From Akanthomyces muscarius (lineage: Eukaryota > Ascomycota > Sordariomycetes > Hypocreales > Cordycipitaceae): a DNA stretch of 64,000 nt. Location of the stretch: positions 4,216,001-4,280,000 of the forward strand of contig NC_079244.1 of assembly GCF_028009165.1 (NCBI RefSeq). The letters run 5' to 3'. The position numbers and the translations under genes are program-made. Position 1 is the stretch's first letter, and each line of letters begins with the position of its first letter. Shown piece by piece: positions 10,192-20,481 of the stretch. The notes under the pieces are model-generated. The model searched no databases. It had not been told where the DNA came from and saw only the letters and a program-made list of their open reading frames with translations.

Positions 10192-11231
10192 TTACTCATT
10201 TTTCGTACTAATGCCACGCCAAGCTAGGCATCGAGTCCACAGGTCATGTGGTTCGTGGGCTGTCCTCGCGGCCAACCAGGCTGCAGAAGGGCGAGACCCC
10301 GGCCGCGTCGTCGACGCCCCCTCACGCGAGACTGTGCGGGCGGTGCCCGGCTCTGGCAGCCTCTCCCAGAGAATGCGCTCCGCCTCCAGCTCCGTCTCGT
10401 AGCAGGGCAGCGCGCGGGCCAGGTAGTCCTCCCAGTCCTTGCCGGGGAAGTAGTTGTAGTGCGCCTTTGTATACTCCCAGTACTCGGGGTACCAGCCGGC
10501 AAAGGCTCAGTCGATGACGGCCACTACACGCGCGTCCCGGACAATGATGTTGTAGGGCGCGAGGTCGGCGTGGGCAAAGCGCGTCTCGTAGCGCGCAGCG
10601 TGCACCTCGGCCAGCGCCTCGCCCAGGAGCGGCACGTCCTCTTTCCGGAGGTGGCCGCGTGCGAGCGCGTGAAACTCGTCGTGGCTCATGGGCCCGTAGA
10701 ACTGGGCGCCGATGCGACAGTCGCACGCGGGATTCTGTAGCGCGGAGCAGACAATGTCTGGCGCGGGGGCCGGGAGCGCGCGCAGGCCGTCAATGTGCTG
10801 TTTGAGGTCGGCAAAAACAGAGTCGCGCTGCGCAGTGGACATGCTGTGCCATGCCCTGTTGAGCGGCTCACCGCGGATGTATTCCATTTCAATGTAGAGC
10901 GATCCATCCTCGGGTGTGTGTATCTGGTAGATTTTACGGGGACAGATGTGTGTGCCGCGACGTACTGCATCGCCTCAATCTCTGGGGGATCGCATGGCCC
11001 CTTGATGATGCGGTGCCAGCTGACTCGGACGGTGGAGGGCCCGAGTTCGCGGCGAAGGGCAGTCTGCCGAACCAGAGCCGCAGCGCAGCGGAAATAGCGT
11101 CCCGATAGACAGGCCCATTGTCGGGCGAAATTTTTGATGGAGAGGTCCGAGGTGCAGTCGGCACGATCCGTGGCGATGCGAGGTGGAAGGGCGATGCTAG
11201 TGCTGGGTATAGCCGTTGACGACTCCACCAC
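10192..11231 (-). pseudogene. Aminoglycoside-phosphotransferase-like (APH) pseudogene
   Basis: Minus-strand remnant of a fungal APH/choline-kinase-like protein. The N-terminal part (from an ATG at 11231) runs through SDLSIKNF, HRIIKGPCDPPE and MQYVAAHTSVPV. Near 10935 the frame shifts, and the expected PKIY segment continues in another frame as KIYQIHTPEDGSLYIEMEY, IRGEPLNRAW and the kinase loop FAHADLAPYNIIV (HxDxxxxN). At 10509-10507 a TGA replaces the Trp of the family IDW motif (VVAVID then stop); the frame then reads on as AFAGWYPEYWEYTKAHYNYF, the normal C-terminal block, to a stop at 10194-10192. One frameshift and one nonsense change argue for a dead gene. The recent look (protein otherwise well kept) suggests late inactivation. 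Confidence 0.8.
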
Positions 11232-11434
11232 ACGACATACAGACTACCATGGAAATCTCGAAGCAAAATATTCGCGTACCTACGAGACAACTAATTCGAA
11301 AGCGTTTGGAATTCTTAAAGTGATTTAATCAATATACAACGGTTAAATTCAAATCCAGTCTCTCCTCCCTCTAAGACTCCTCCGGTGCAATTGCAACTCA
11401 CCAACTTGCACATAAGGGTACGTCGTCGGGCGGC

Positions 11435-12286
11435 TCAGGTAAAGACGTCCAAATTTGCCCAAAGCAAGTTTTTCTTTATCAATTCTTGCTCATGCGTGTC
11501 CCAGTCGGCCGTCATCCGAAATCGAGGGAATTTGGCAGGCCGCGTCTCTGCCGCCGCGGTACACTGGCAGTCGGCATGAACCCACGCGAAACTATCTTTC
11601 CCACGCAAATCTTTCAGGTGTAGAGCATCTTCTGCATTCTCAGGAGGCAGGCCCCATGACCCGAAAAGTATGAACGGTAGTTCGAAGGCGTTGTCTTTGT
11701 GAAGGGTCCCCATCCCCGGAAACAGAATGCGCGTCTCGAAGCGCACAAGCTTACAGGTCGAGTAGTACGATCTCAACATCATCTCAGCGAAGCCGTATGC
11801 AGACGAGAGGGTCCTCTTTTGTATGGTCTCCCCCATTAAGATGGTCACCGACTGGAGATTTCGAAGGAAAACAATGTGCTGGCCGTGGCCCAGACTGAGA
11901 TGCGAGCCATAAAAGTGCATCACATCAGTACACTCGACGATGAGATGCCGGATAGTTAAGTGCTTCATATCCCTGGCAAGTAGTTGTATCGCCGCTTGGT
12001 GAAGTTGGATAGAGTCCAAGGCAAAGTTGACCCATGCGTACCGGCCTTCGGGAGACTGTGACGGGTCGCAAAAGACTTGCTGGTGAAGGCCCTGGACAGT
12101 AGCGCGTGATTCTCGGCAGACTTGAAATGCGGGAGGCATATTGGCGATAAAAGGACGCTCAAAGGGTGATTTGGTGTCATGACGCTTTGGGTGCCAGTCG
12201 ACAACGACTTCGCGCGGCTCGATCGTCATTCTCCAAATCTTTGCCCGCAGCTCTGGCGCGAACTGGCTGAATTGAGGAAACTCCAT
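11435..12286 (-). CDS. 2EXR domain protein (copy A)
   Basis: Single exon, 283 residues. It opens with the 2EXR motif: FPQFSQFAPELRAKIWRMTI then EPREVVV, the F-box-like fungal domain found in large lineage-specific families. A conserved YAWVNFALD segment lies near residue 85, and a C-terminal VHADCQC cysteine cluster matches positions in the neighbouring paralogues. It is the only copy here that reads intact to its natural C-terminal region. Function is unknown; 2EXR proteins are often near heterokaryon-incompatibility or other fast-evolving genes. Start is the first ATG immediately before the domain. Confidence 0.8.
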   Translation of the reverse strand: MEFPQFSQFAPELRAKIWRMTIEPREVVVDWHPKRHDTKSPFERPFIANMPPAFQVCRESRATVQGLHQQVFCDPSQSPEGRYAWVNFALDSIQLHQAAIQLLARDMKHLTIRHLIVECTDVMHFYGSHLSLGHGQHIVFLRNLQSVTILMGETIQKRTLSSAYGFAEMMLRSYYSTCKLVRFETRILFPGMGTLHKDNAFELPFILFGSWGLPPENAEDALHLKDLRGKDSFAWVHADCQCTAAAETRPAKFPRFRMTADWDTHEQELIKKNLLWANLDVFT

Positions 12287-12632
12287 GATTTGAGTGTTGC
12301 AAGAAGAATTTTGTAGGAAGAGAAATGGAAAGTAACTTTGCAGAAGCAGAGCTCAGAAGAGGGGCTGCTATAATAAAGGGTGCTCCGTTTGCAGAGGATG
12401 GCATCTGAAGCGAAGATGACCACCGCCCCAGTCTCGCTAACCTTTCACCGACCACATGATTTTGCAAACGAGTGACTTTGGTTCTTCTACCAAGCCCATC
12501 GAGACCAGGCCACATTAAACACACCGCGGATGCATGACCAGAATGAATGCTATATAGTTCGTCGAGGTTCGCCATGTCCGCCATCAGTTCTAAAATCTAT
12601 AGCCAACTAACATCTCACAGCATCCATCCACC
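12287..12632. other. Spacer between divergent 2EXR genes, centre of the mirrored island
   Basis: About 346 bp between the starts of copy A (minus) and the pseudogene copy B (plus). It probably holds both promoters. No obvious inverted repeat arms were seen by eye. Confidence 0.5.
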
Positions 12633-13550
12633 ATGTCCAGCTTCCGCCAGTTTCAGAAACAACCTCCAGAGCTCCGATACAAGATATTGGAGCTCGACAT
12701 GACGCCTCGTGGAACTCGTGTCCGCGCAAACTGCCACCAGCCCGGCATGTCCATCTTCTCCCTGCCCTTTCTCGTTTGTCCGCATCGAGCGCTGCGCGTC
12801 TACCGAGACTCGTGCACGTTCATGGTGAGATTCTTCAGCAAGGCCTTTTACGGCAGCAAACGGTCCTCACAATATCCCGTCTGCGGTCGTCGAACGCCAT
12901 ATGCATAGGTCAACTACGACCTCGACTTCTTTTGCGTCCACGAGCGGCATCTCGCTCTGCTGGCCCTCGGTCCGCACCGGCGCCAGATCCGCCACGTCGA
13001 GATGTACTGCCACCTCACCGACTATGATTGGTTTGCTTCGCCCGGTGACGACTGATTCTATTATGGCGCATGGTTCTTTGTGCTCCCCGGCCTGCGTTCC
13101 GCGCAACTGATCAACGCGCCGTCCACCCTCGTCATGGTTATGGGGAACCTCCTGTACCCCATCATGGCACTTCGACTCATCATCGACTGTTATGCTACTT
13201 GTTGGCCCGTTGACTTCGAATTGAGCATTTTCGACTTGAACAATCAGGACCTGGGATGGCTCAACCGCAACACTTTTCGAGACCATCTCGAAACGTCGCA
13301 CCGGTACATTGTGGTGTGCGAGGCTTACCTCGCCGGCGCCGACAACCCAGAGGACATAGACTGCAGAACTTGGAACAACAAATATTGGGCTAGATGGAAG
13401 CTTGTCGGTTGCAATTGCGTGCATGTAGCATACCATGCCCAACAGTCGTGGTTATATCGAATTGAACCCACCTGGGGAGGGGGGACGCATTTCACAGAGT
13501 GCATAGGGCTGGCGGCTCACAAGGATCTCTGTTTTCCGCCCACATGGTAG
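12633..13550 (+). pseudogene. 2EXR domain gene with two in-frame stops (copy B)
   Basis: One frame from an ATG at 12633 to a stop ending at 13550 spans the whole gene but is broken by TAG at 12906-12908 and TGA at 13053-13055. The domain start is FRQFQKQPPELRYKILELDM. The TAG falls exactly where the paralogues have Trp: YA-stop-VNYDLD here, YAWVNFALD in copy A and YVWVNYDLD in copy C. The TGA also sits before FYYGAWFF, where Trp is plausible by loose alignment. Downstream sequence keeps family features (DCYATCWPVDFELSIFDLN, WKLVGCNC). No frameshift is needed. Most simply a young pseudogene from G-to-A changes; stop-codon RNA editing is an alternative for the TAG only. Confidence 0.78.
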
Positions 13551-13998
13551 TGGTTGAAACCCGTGTGCTGAAATATACCCTCGATCTCTTCTATACTATG
13601 GCAAGTGTGCTTAGTGTAGATCCAGCTTCAGCTGGTTGAGGAAGCTCCATGATCGAATTTCTCTGGTCCAGGCGGCAGAGAATGGAAGTACGATCAGGTG
13701 ATTTCGGGTAAGTTTACAGGCTAGAAAACTGTCTGTGATGATAATTGGCTCCGTTTGAGGGTGACTGCCGACCAGATTGGGTGGCCTGCAAACAATGCTC
13801 TTCGGCAAACGAGTGATTTTCATTCATGGTTTTCAAACAAAGGCACAAAAGCCTGAAACACACAATGAATTCCGAATATAAAACGGGGAGAGTTGGCCAT
13901 TCTTCCTTCCTTTTTTGGGGGAGGGCCGTAGCATTCGTCGCTTTCAAACTTGCATCAAACTGGCAACCAACAACACTTCACAGCAGCCATCATTCGTC
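13551..13998. other. Spacer upstream of 2EXR copy C
   Basis: About 450 bp with no supported gene. The frame of the next gene stays open back to 13915, but the likely start is the ATG at 13999 that aligns with those of the other two copies. Confidence 0.5.
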
Positions 13999-14715
13999 AT
14001 GTCTGGCTTCCACGACTTCCAACGACTTCCACCAGAGCTGCGCTCCCAGATATGGAAGCTCGCGATGGATCCTCGCGAGATCAGTTTCGTCACGAGTGAG
14101 CGATACCACCCCGAGAGCCGTTCTCCCATGGCTCCGAGAGCTCTTGTGGCACCGCTGCTGCACGCCTGCTGGGAATCACGCATGCTGATGAAGAAGCTCT
14201 ATAAGAAAGTAGTCTTTGGCTCCATGGCCCTGAACCGATGCTATGTTTGGGTCAACTATGATCTCGACACGGTCTTCTTGGATTATTTTAAGATCCATCA
14301 TCTGCCCCATCTTAATCCAGATTGGATCCGGCGTCTTGCTCTGCATCGTAGGCAATGTCCTCCTTTTCCTGGCTGGTTCCAACATTACATGGGCGAGTGC
14401 TTGAGTTTCATCGGGCGGTTACCCAACTTGACGGATGTGCTGCTCAACTTTGAAGCGTCATGCGAGCGCTCCCATTTGCGCAGTCCACCGTGGCACCCCA
14501 TCGAATACACAGTCATGGTAGAGTGCTACGCTACCTGCAGGCCGGCGCATTTCAATCTGCGCATCATCGACGTATCGAGCGACCCGGACGCCGTCTTGAG
14601 CCGCGACAATTTCCTTTGCCTCCTGCAGGAGCTGACACCGAGCGCCATGCCGGATTACGCCTCGCAAGGCTACCGGCTATTTGAGGATCCAACTGCATTT
14701 AGCAGCAACCTTTAG
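13999..14715 (+). CDS. 2EXR domain protein (copy C), possibly frame-shifted at its end
   Basis: Single exon, 238 residues from MSGFHDFQ. The domain is FQRLPPELRSQIWKLAMDPR followed by EISFV, with the family segment YVWVNYDLD and a later VMVECYATCRPAHFNLRI resembling copy B. The frame stops at 14713-14715, but about 18 bp further on a different frame encodes WKHVGCDCDQD, matching WKLVGCNC of copy B and VHADCQC of copy A. A 1-2 nt indel just before the stop would therefore explain the loss of roughly 30 C-terminal residues. The head is intact, so it may still be functional. The ATG at 13915 gives an unlikely 28-residue extension. Confidence 0.72.
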   Translation: MSGFHDFQRLPPELRSQIWKLAMDPREISFVTSERYHPESRSPMAPRALVAPLLHACWESRMLMKKLYKKVVFGSMALNRCYVWVNYDLDTVFLDYFKIHHLPHLNPDWIRRLALHRRQCPPFPGWFQHYMGECLSFIGRLPNLTDVLLNFEASCERSHLRSPPWHPIEYTVMVECYATCRPAHFNLRIIDVSSDPDAVLSRDNFLCLLQELTPSAMPDYASQGYRLFEDPTAFSSNL

Positions 14716-15159
14716 GCAAAAAAAGTCCGATATGGAAACATGTCGGCTGCGACTGCGACCAAGACATGAATGATTATCAAAGACTTTGGGAGTGGCGACC
14801 AATACCAGACACCACAACCTAGCTCGTTTCATAGAGGCCCAAGGAGCAAGCCGAAATGGAGCACACGGGTGGTGATTTTCTATTTTACTTTTACTCTACA
14901 TCAATAAAAGAACGTTTTAAACAGTCGTGCACATTCTCACGTCGACCGTGTCTGGTGTAACTCCAGCCTCAGCTCAGTGGATCTACAGCATGCATCTCCA
15001 AACGCGGGCGCTAGGCACCCAACACCTTGACATCTCTCTCATCTCCCAACCTCGACCCCCTCCATTACTTACACCGATCCTTTAAACACACACACACATC
15101 AACCCTCACCCCTCTCTCAACGTCATCCCATCCCCCGCTCGCCCGCCGCGCCCCAAAGC
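14716..15159. other. Spacer with the displaced 3' tail of copy C
   Basis: The first 105 bp carry the out-of-frame continuation of the upstream 2EXR gene up to a TAG near 14820. The remainder is promoter-like and C-rich just before the next gene. Confidence 0.5.
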
Positions 15160-15735
15160 ATGCTGCTGGTGACGCTCGCCCTCTACCACCGCGACAGCCT
15201 CTCCCACGGCAACTCGCGCCGCATCTTTGGCTACGAGGCCTACCACTGGGGCCTCCTCTTCACGCCTGCGTCTTCATCCTCCTCCCCCTCCGACGCCGCG
15301 CCGCTCTACTCTTTCGACGCGACCGACGCCTCCGACATTGACCCCGTCACGTTCCGCCTGCGCAACCCCTCCATGGACTGGTGGCTGCGCGCCGAGACGC
15401 GCCCGACGGCGCCCAACCCCAAGCTCCTCGGGCAGCTCGTCGTGGGGACGCTGCCCGACGGTGATGCGTGGGGTGAGGAGGGCGGTGGGGGGTTTGAGCG
15501 GCTCAAGGCCATCTTTGAAGAGGTGCCCCTGCCGGAGAAGAACACGCACCCGCAGCAGAGCTGCGTGACGTGGGCCGTGGCCGCCGTCGGGCGCATGCAG
15601 ACGCAGGGCTGGGTGCCGGCGTTTGACCTGCAGGTTCTGAAGGACGCGGCGCTGGCGTATGCGGATGCGAGGATCAAGGAGGACGCCACGGAGCCGGCGC
15701 TGAAAGAGTACCGTGCGGAGGAAAAGGGCCTTTGA
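15160..15735 (+). CDS. Unrecognised fungal protein with HWG...SCVTWAV pattern (copy 2)
   Basis: Single exon, 191 residues, paralogue of the gene at 9060-9737 in opposite orientation. It begins MLLVTLALYHRDSLSHGNSR, then YEAYHWGLLF, a low-complexity S/P stretch, DATDASDIDPVTFRL, MDWWL, and near the end PQQSCVTWAVAAVGRMQ, GWVPAFD and ALAYADARIKED. Conserved His (HWG) and Cys (SCVTW) stand out. The start is well supported because the ATG lies directly at the beginning of homology. Role unknown. Confidence 0.72.
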   Translation: MLLVTLALYHRDSLSHGNSRRIFGYEAYHWGLLFTPASSSSSPSDAAPLYSFDATDASDIDPVTFRLRNPSMDWWLRAETRPTAPNPKLLGQLVVGTLPDGDAWGEEGGGGFERLKAIFEEVPLPEKNTHPQQSCVTWAVAAVGRMQTQGWVPAFDLQVLKDAALAYADARIKEDATEPALKEYRAEEKGL

Positions 15736-18700
15736 CCTTTTTGGAGGTGTACTTGTATGGAAAAGAGAATGAAAAGAAAGGTTCGGCGCGATGCGGATCG
15801 TCGGGCAGCACGTTGTCCTCCTCGTCGTCGGGAGTGGACGCTCCGGACGTCCTGCGGCCCTGCGGAGCACGAGCGTCTCTGTAGAAAGACAAGTCCAAAA
15901 ATTCGGAAGCCGTGGCTTATGTCAAGCTGTGCTGTTTGCGGCGTTGCTAGACCGGGCCACGGGCTCTCAAAGAACGGGAGATGCAATTAGGCAGAGAGGC
16001 GGGTCACATCGACGAGATGCAGCCGTTGATAACATGGCTCTTCTCAAGACAGCGCCGACCAGCGAATCGGGTTGTCTACATATCAAAGACAAGTAATGTA
16101 GCCGCAGATGTGTATCTTCTCTAGATTCATCAAGCTCAAGGAAGAGGGGGTAACTGTCGCGCTAGAGGACGCTCAGTTCTGTTGGCCAAACACAATATAT
16201 AGATGGGCTGGACGATGACTCACGACGAAAGACATTAGATGATTAATGATGAGAAAATGACAAAGCGGCGAAAGCCACACTCTCCAACATTGCGAGCCTT
16301 GACCTGTCCAGGCGTCATTCACGACAGGTCATCATCATGCACACCACCACACCCAGCGAAGCGAGGCCTACATACGAGACGAGGGCAACGCGGCAGTTCC
16401 TAGTGGGAGATGCCGTTTCCTCTTGATTTACTTTTTGTCAGCAACATCCGGGCTCGCTGTTTGTCAACGGCCTGCTCTTTCATGATGGTGACGTCTTTCG
16501 CCGCCGAGCGGTGGGCTGAGGGCTGTACATCTACACGGTGACTGGCAAGGCGAGACATTGGACCAGGAAAAGGCAAGTGTTTGCGTTTGTCACGCTCCGG
16601 GTGAGTTTGACACCAGGTCGTCGTACCAACATGGCCCTTTGTGCCCCGTGGGGATCGCGCTGGGGGGGCAACGGGGGGGGCTGAGCGTGGGCTTGAGCAT
16701 CTGAAAGAGAAATCACTACGATGACTATTTGAAAGAGAGTCATTGCAGTTGCGCGTGGTCTGTGCTGGGGATCAACTGTCAGGCGGCGGCTTGCTCCGTT
16801 ATCGGGTGGCAAGATGTTGCCGTGCCTGAATGTGTCTCCATGAGCCTTGATATCGATCCTGGGCGTGGGTCTGAGTACTTTCAAAGAGAAATCCCTACTA
16901 TGCGTCATTGCGGTTGCGTGGTCGGTGCTGAGGATCAGTTGTCAGGCGGCAAGTCACTTCGTATCTCGTAGTAAGATGCTGGCGTGTGCTTGCATGTCGC
17001 CCCGCTGAGCCTTGAGTTCGATGAGCGTGGGCTTGAGCACTTGACAGAGAAACCATTACGGCGCGTGGTCGGTGCTGAGATCATAATTGCTGGGCGGCGG
17101 GTTACTCCGTTCATCTTGAGGTAAGATGTTGCAGTGCCTGAATGTGTCTCGATGTGCCTGAGCGTGCCTCGATGCGCCTTGCATTCGATCGACGACGGGC
17201 TCTCCCGGCTAACTAGCGTTTAGGTTACCCTTCACTGCTACATCAATTCGCTAGAGATGGAGGGGATCGTCGCCATTAGTCTGCCGAGCAAGCAGGCTGT
17301 GAACACGAGCATCATGCTGACGTTGGTGGCATACGATGGGGGTGCGGCTGGGCAGCGTATATAAGCCATGCCCCGATGCAGGCCAAAAATGAGCGACGCT
17401 TCTACATCGAGCTTTCTGCGCCGACATCGAGCGCAGCCCGGGTTTCCGGGTGGGACGATCCATTCGTCATGGAGGCCGTTGCGATTTAGACCCTGAGCGT
17501 TCGCTTATTCAACGACGTCAACGAACGTTCCTGGGGGTGTTGATTGATCGATCGTCTCCATCTACGCGTGCAAGACGCGTCGCGGACGCGTATAGTGGTC
17601 GTGCAACTCAGCTTCCAGGCGGTCAGCGCTTGTTATGGGGTGCGCGCGCGCCGGAAGGAAAATTTGTAGGGCAACGGTCAGACGAGAGTCAGCAAGGCTT
17701 CACCCGAGACCGGAAAATAAAAAGTTGGAAGGAAAAAAAAAAAAAAGAGAAAGGCTGTTGTGTATGGTCGGATTGGGCTGACCCGCGCCTCGCGCCGGAA
17801 TGTTGGGGCTCGCGACTGGAATGCGCGACGGGGATTTAGCCACATGGACGACGAAGCCAAGATGATGTGCGTGACTCAGGACTACTCTCCGGGCGACGTC
17901 CAACTTTTCGGTTTTTTTTTAGAGCGTTGGACACGAACTCACAGTTGCGGTTTCGGCGGCGAGAGAGAAATGTGTGCATGAACAAGGGCAGGCGGCGAGT
18001 CCGGCGGGGGGGCAACCGTGGTTGAACATTATGCAAGGCACCCATGGCCATGCGAGTAAGTAAGCGAAAGAAAGAGAAGAAGGAAGGAAGCGAAGAAGCG
18101 TTTCTGGGCAACGTCGTAACCGGGGGGGCGTGGCAGAAGCCGGCAGACGGCGAGATCTGACGAGAAAAAGAAAAGAAGAGCAGGGGGCGGAAGATCCAAG
18201 GGCGGAAGCAAGGGTTGCTAGGGCGAACTGCTATTTTTTTCTTTTTTTCTTTCATCTTGTGGTTTCTTGCATAATAAAGAGCGGCAGTTGTGAAACTAGG
18301 GATCAAGGGTGATTGGCAAGGGTTGTTTTAGTCTGATGCGAGCAATCGAGTTAATGCAATGCAAGGGAAGGGGCCCCAGGTTGCCCAAAGCTACAAAGTG
18401 GTAGACTGCGGTCAATAATGCCCGTGTAACTACCATTTGGAGGGTGGGTCAGGCTGGCTTTAAAGTGCTTGCATGCGATGAAGACGGGAGGATGCACGTA
18501 ACTAGGTAGTGGTTTGCATGATTGACTCAATGTGGTGGTGCCTTGCAGGAGCTCGTACATACGTCCTGGGTCGTGCTTTACTTTGCTGATTCAGTCAGTA
18601 CTGAATCAAAGAAGAATCCTTTGATGCTTGGTGGCTCTTTGATACAGTGATTCTTTGATGCGTTTGTAGATGGGCGTCGGTTGCAATGGCAACTGGGTGG

Positions 18701-19725
18701 TTGGTTGGTTTGCTGCTCCGTGCGGGAACGTCAGTTGTGGTTTGTGGATCGCCCGTTATTTTGGACAAGGGAGAGGACCTGGGGGGGGGGGGGGGGGCTC
18801 TCAAGAGAGGTTTTTCCCTTTTGGCAAGGGTGAAACAATAGAGCAGAGCGTATTGGCGAGGGAGGGAGGGAAAGCTGTGAAGCGAAAGTGAAAAGGAGGA
18901 GTAAGAGAGCGAGCGAGTGAGTGAGTGTGGTGACCTGGTGACGGACGGGAGAGACAGACAAGCCCACTGGTTCATGCGCTGCAGCGAGCGTTTGCCTCTT
19001 TTGCGCCAGACCTGCCAGACCTGCCAGCCCGCCTGCCTGCAGCCCGAATCGCCGGGGCCGCCCCGTCATCGCTGGGCTGGCAAGGTGTAAGCATCACACC
19101 CAATACCAGCGACTGCACATCAGGCGCATGGCATCTGGCAAGCAGCTTTTTTGTGTTTCGGATTACAGCTTTTGCATTCCAGTCGTCTAAAAAAAAACAG
19201 CAGTCCTTGGTCCCCCCCGGGGGAGAGACCAAGTGCGCGTTTGCATCAGGTGGCCAGGTCTCAAGGCGTCTCACCTTAGGTTCCTCCTCTGAAAGCGGCC
19301 ACTAACGTTAACTTAACTCGAGGTGGCATGCCTGTACCTTGCGCTACAGCTCCAAGCTCCAAGCCCGCCCACGCTAACAGAAACAAGAACGTCTGTCTGT
19401 GTCTGTCCCGCTGCGCAGGGCCCAGGGCGTCCCGATACTTTTTATTAGAGCCTCCCTCGCCCACCCCCGGTCGTCCCAGTCCAGCTCCCTCTGTATTGCC
19501 CACCCACTCACTCACTCACTCACTCACGAGCATAAGCCAATGCACCACTTGATCAGATATACAAAGCAATAGCGCAACCCAGCTGTCGACCTCCTTGACA
19601 TTCTTTCCTTTCCTTTCCTTCCTTCCTTTCCAACAGCAACTGCGACTATTGCATTTTACAGTTTTTCCAACATACCAATTCTTTCTTCCCTCCTTCTTCG
19701 TCCTTCTTCCCAAGGTCAAGCCACC
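15736..19725. other. 4-kb gene-free region
   Basis: No convincing coding region. It holds a decayed tandem repeat (16681-17200, listed separately), a G homopolymer of about 17 at 18781-18797, A/T tracts, and from about 19450 a C/T-rich leader with CTCACTCACT and TTTCCTTCC runs that probably belongs to the Myb-like gene at 19726. Frames such as 17836-18306 and 19516-19932 (minus) are low-complexity shadows. Confidence 0.5.
16681..17200. repeat. Degenerate tandem repeat, about three units of 160-178 bp
   Basis: Units begin near 16685, 16863 and 17025 at a shared GCGTGGG(C/T)(C/T)TGAG block, followed in order by AAGAGAAA or CAGAGAAA, a CGCGTGGTCGGTGCTGAG-like block, a GGCGGC block, TAAGATG(T/C)TG, CCTGAATGTGTCTC and (G/C)CCTTGA(T/G)(A/T)TCGAT. 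Units differ by many substitutions and small indels, so this is an old array. No coding potential is seen. Confidence 0.65.
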
Positions 19726-20481
19726 ATGCTTCTCCCGTCCGCGCTCCCCTGCGACCGCACCACCGCATCCCAGGGCATGGTCTCGCCGCCCGCCAGCCCG
19801 CCCAAGCTGTCGTCGCCCGCCACCTTTAACATTGCCTCGAGCTGCTTCAGCCTGCAGAGCCTCATTGCCAACACCACCAGCGAGCCCCATCAACCACAGC
19901 TTCGCAACCATGCGCAGCAGCAGCTGCAGCAATCATACTTTGGCGGCGCCCTGCCCCAGCCGCTGCCCACGCCGCCCATGGCCCACGCCCCGTCGCCCAT
20001 GAGGCTGCGTCTGCGCATCCCCCGCGGGAGCAGCAGCAGCAGCAGCAGCAGCAGCACCGAAGAGGCCGCCGCGCCCCGTGGCATCGTCAAACGCACCGCG
20101 CCGCCACGCCACAAGCGCACTCTATCATCCACCACATCAGAGAGCACCGACAGAGAAACAACCCCCGAGCCGCCCAGCACGCCCCCGCGCTCCCGCATCG
20201 CCCCCGCGAGCATGCCCCTGGGCCTGGAGCGCGCCGACTTTCACAGCCTGCAGCAGCAGCAGGCGCCGCCGCACGAGAACACCAACGACTGGACGGCCGA
20301 GGACGACCGCATCCTCGTCGAGCTCGTCCTCGAGAAGCTCAAGCTGTCCAAGGCCGAATGGCAGGACTGCGCGCGCACCCTCGGCAAGGACCGCCACGCC
20401 CTCTCGCGCCGCTGGAAGAGCCTCGTCATGGACGACGAGGTTGGCCTGAAGCGTCGCAAGATTCACTCTACCTGGCGCTAA
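19726..20481 (+). CDS. Myb/SANT-like DNA-binding protein
   Basis: Single exon, 251 residues. The N-terminal 180 residues are disordered: S/P/Q-rich, with a nine-serine run from AGC repeats and a basic region (GIVKRTAPPRHKR). A C-terminal Myb/SANT-like three-helix unit spans about 184-240: NDWTAEDDRILVELVLEKL, then KAEWQDCARTLGKD and HALSRRWKSLVMDDE, with three regularly placed tryptophans. It ends in a basic KRRKIHSTWR. A single Myb-like unit with this layout suggests a nuclear DNA-binding factor. No target can be inferred. The start lies in a CCACCATG context after a C/T-rich leader. Confidence 0.75.
   Translation: MLLPSALPCDRTTASQGMVSPPASPPKLSSPATFNIASSCFSLQSLIANTTSEPHQPQLRNHAQQQLQQSYFGGALPQPLPTPPMAHAPSPMRLRLRIPRGSSSSSSSSSTEEAAAPRGIVKRTAPPRHKRTLSSTTSESTDRETTPEPPSTPPRSRIAPASMPLGLERADFHSLQQQQAPPHENTNDWTAEDDRILVELVLEKLKLSKAEWQDCARTLGKDRHALSRRWKSLVMDDEVGLKRRKIHSTWR

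Noticed and set aside
18781..18797. G homopolymer of about 17
   Set aside because: Simple sequence without other structure; may also be length-uncertain in sequencing.
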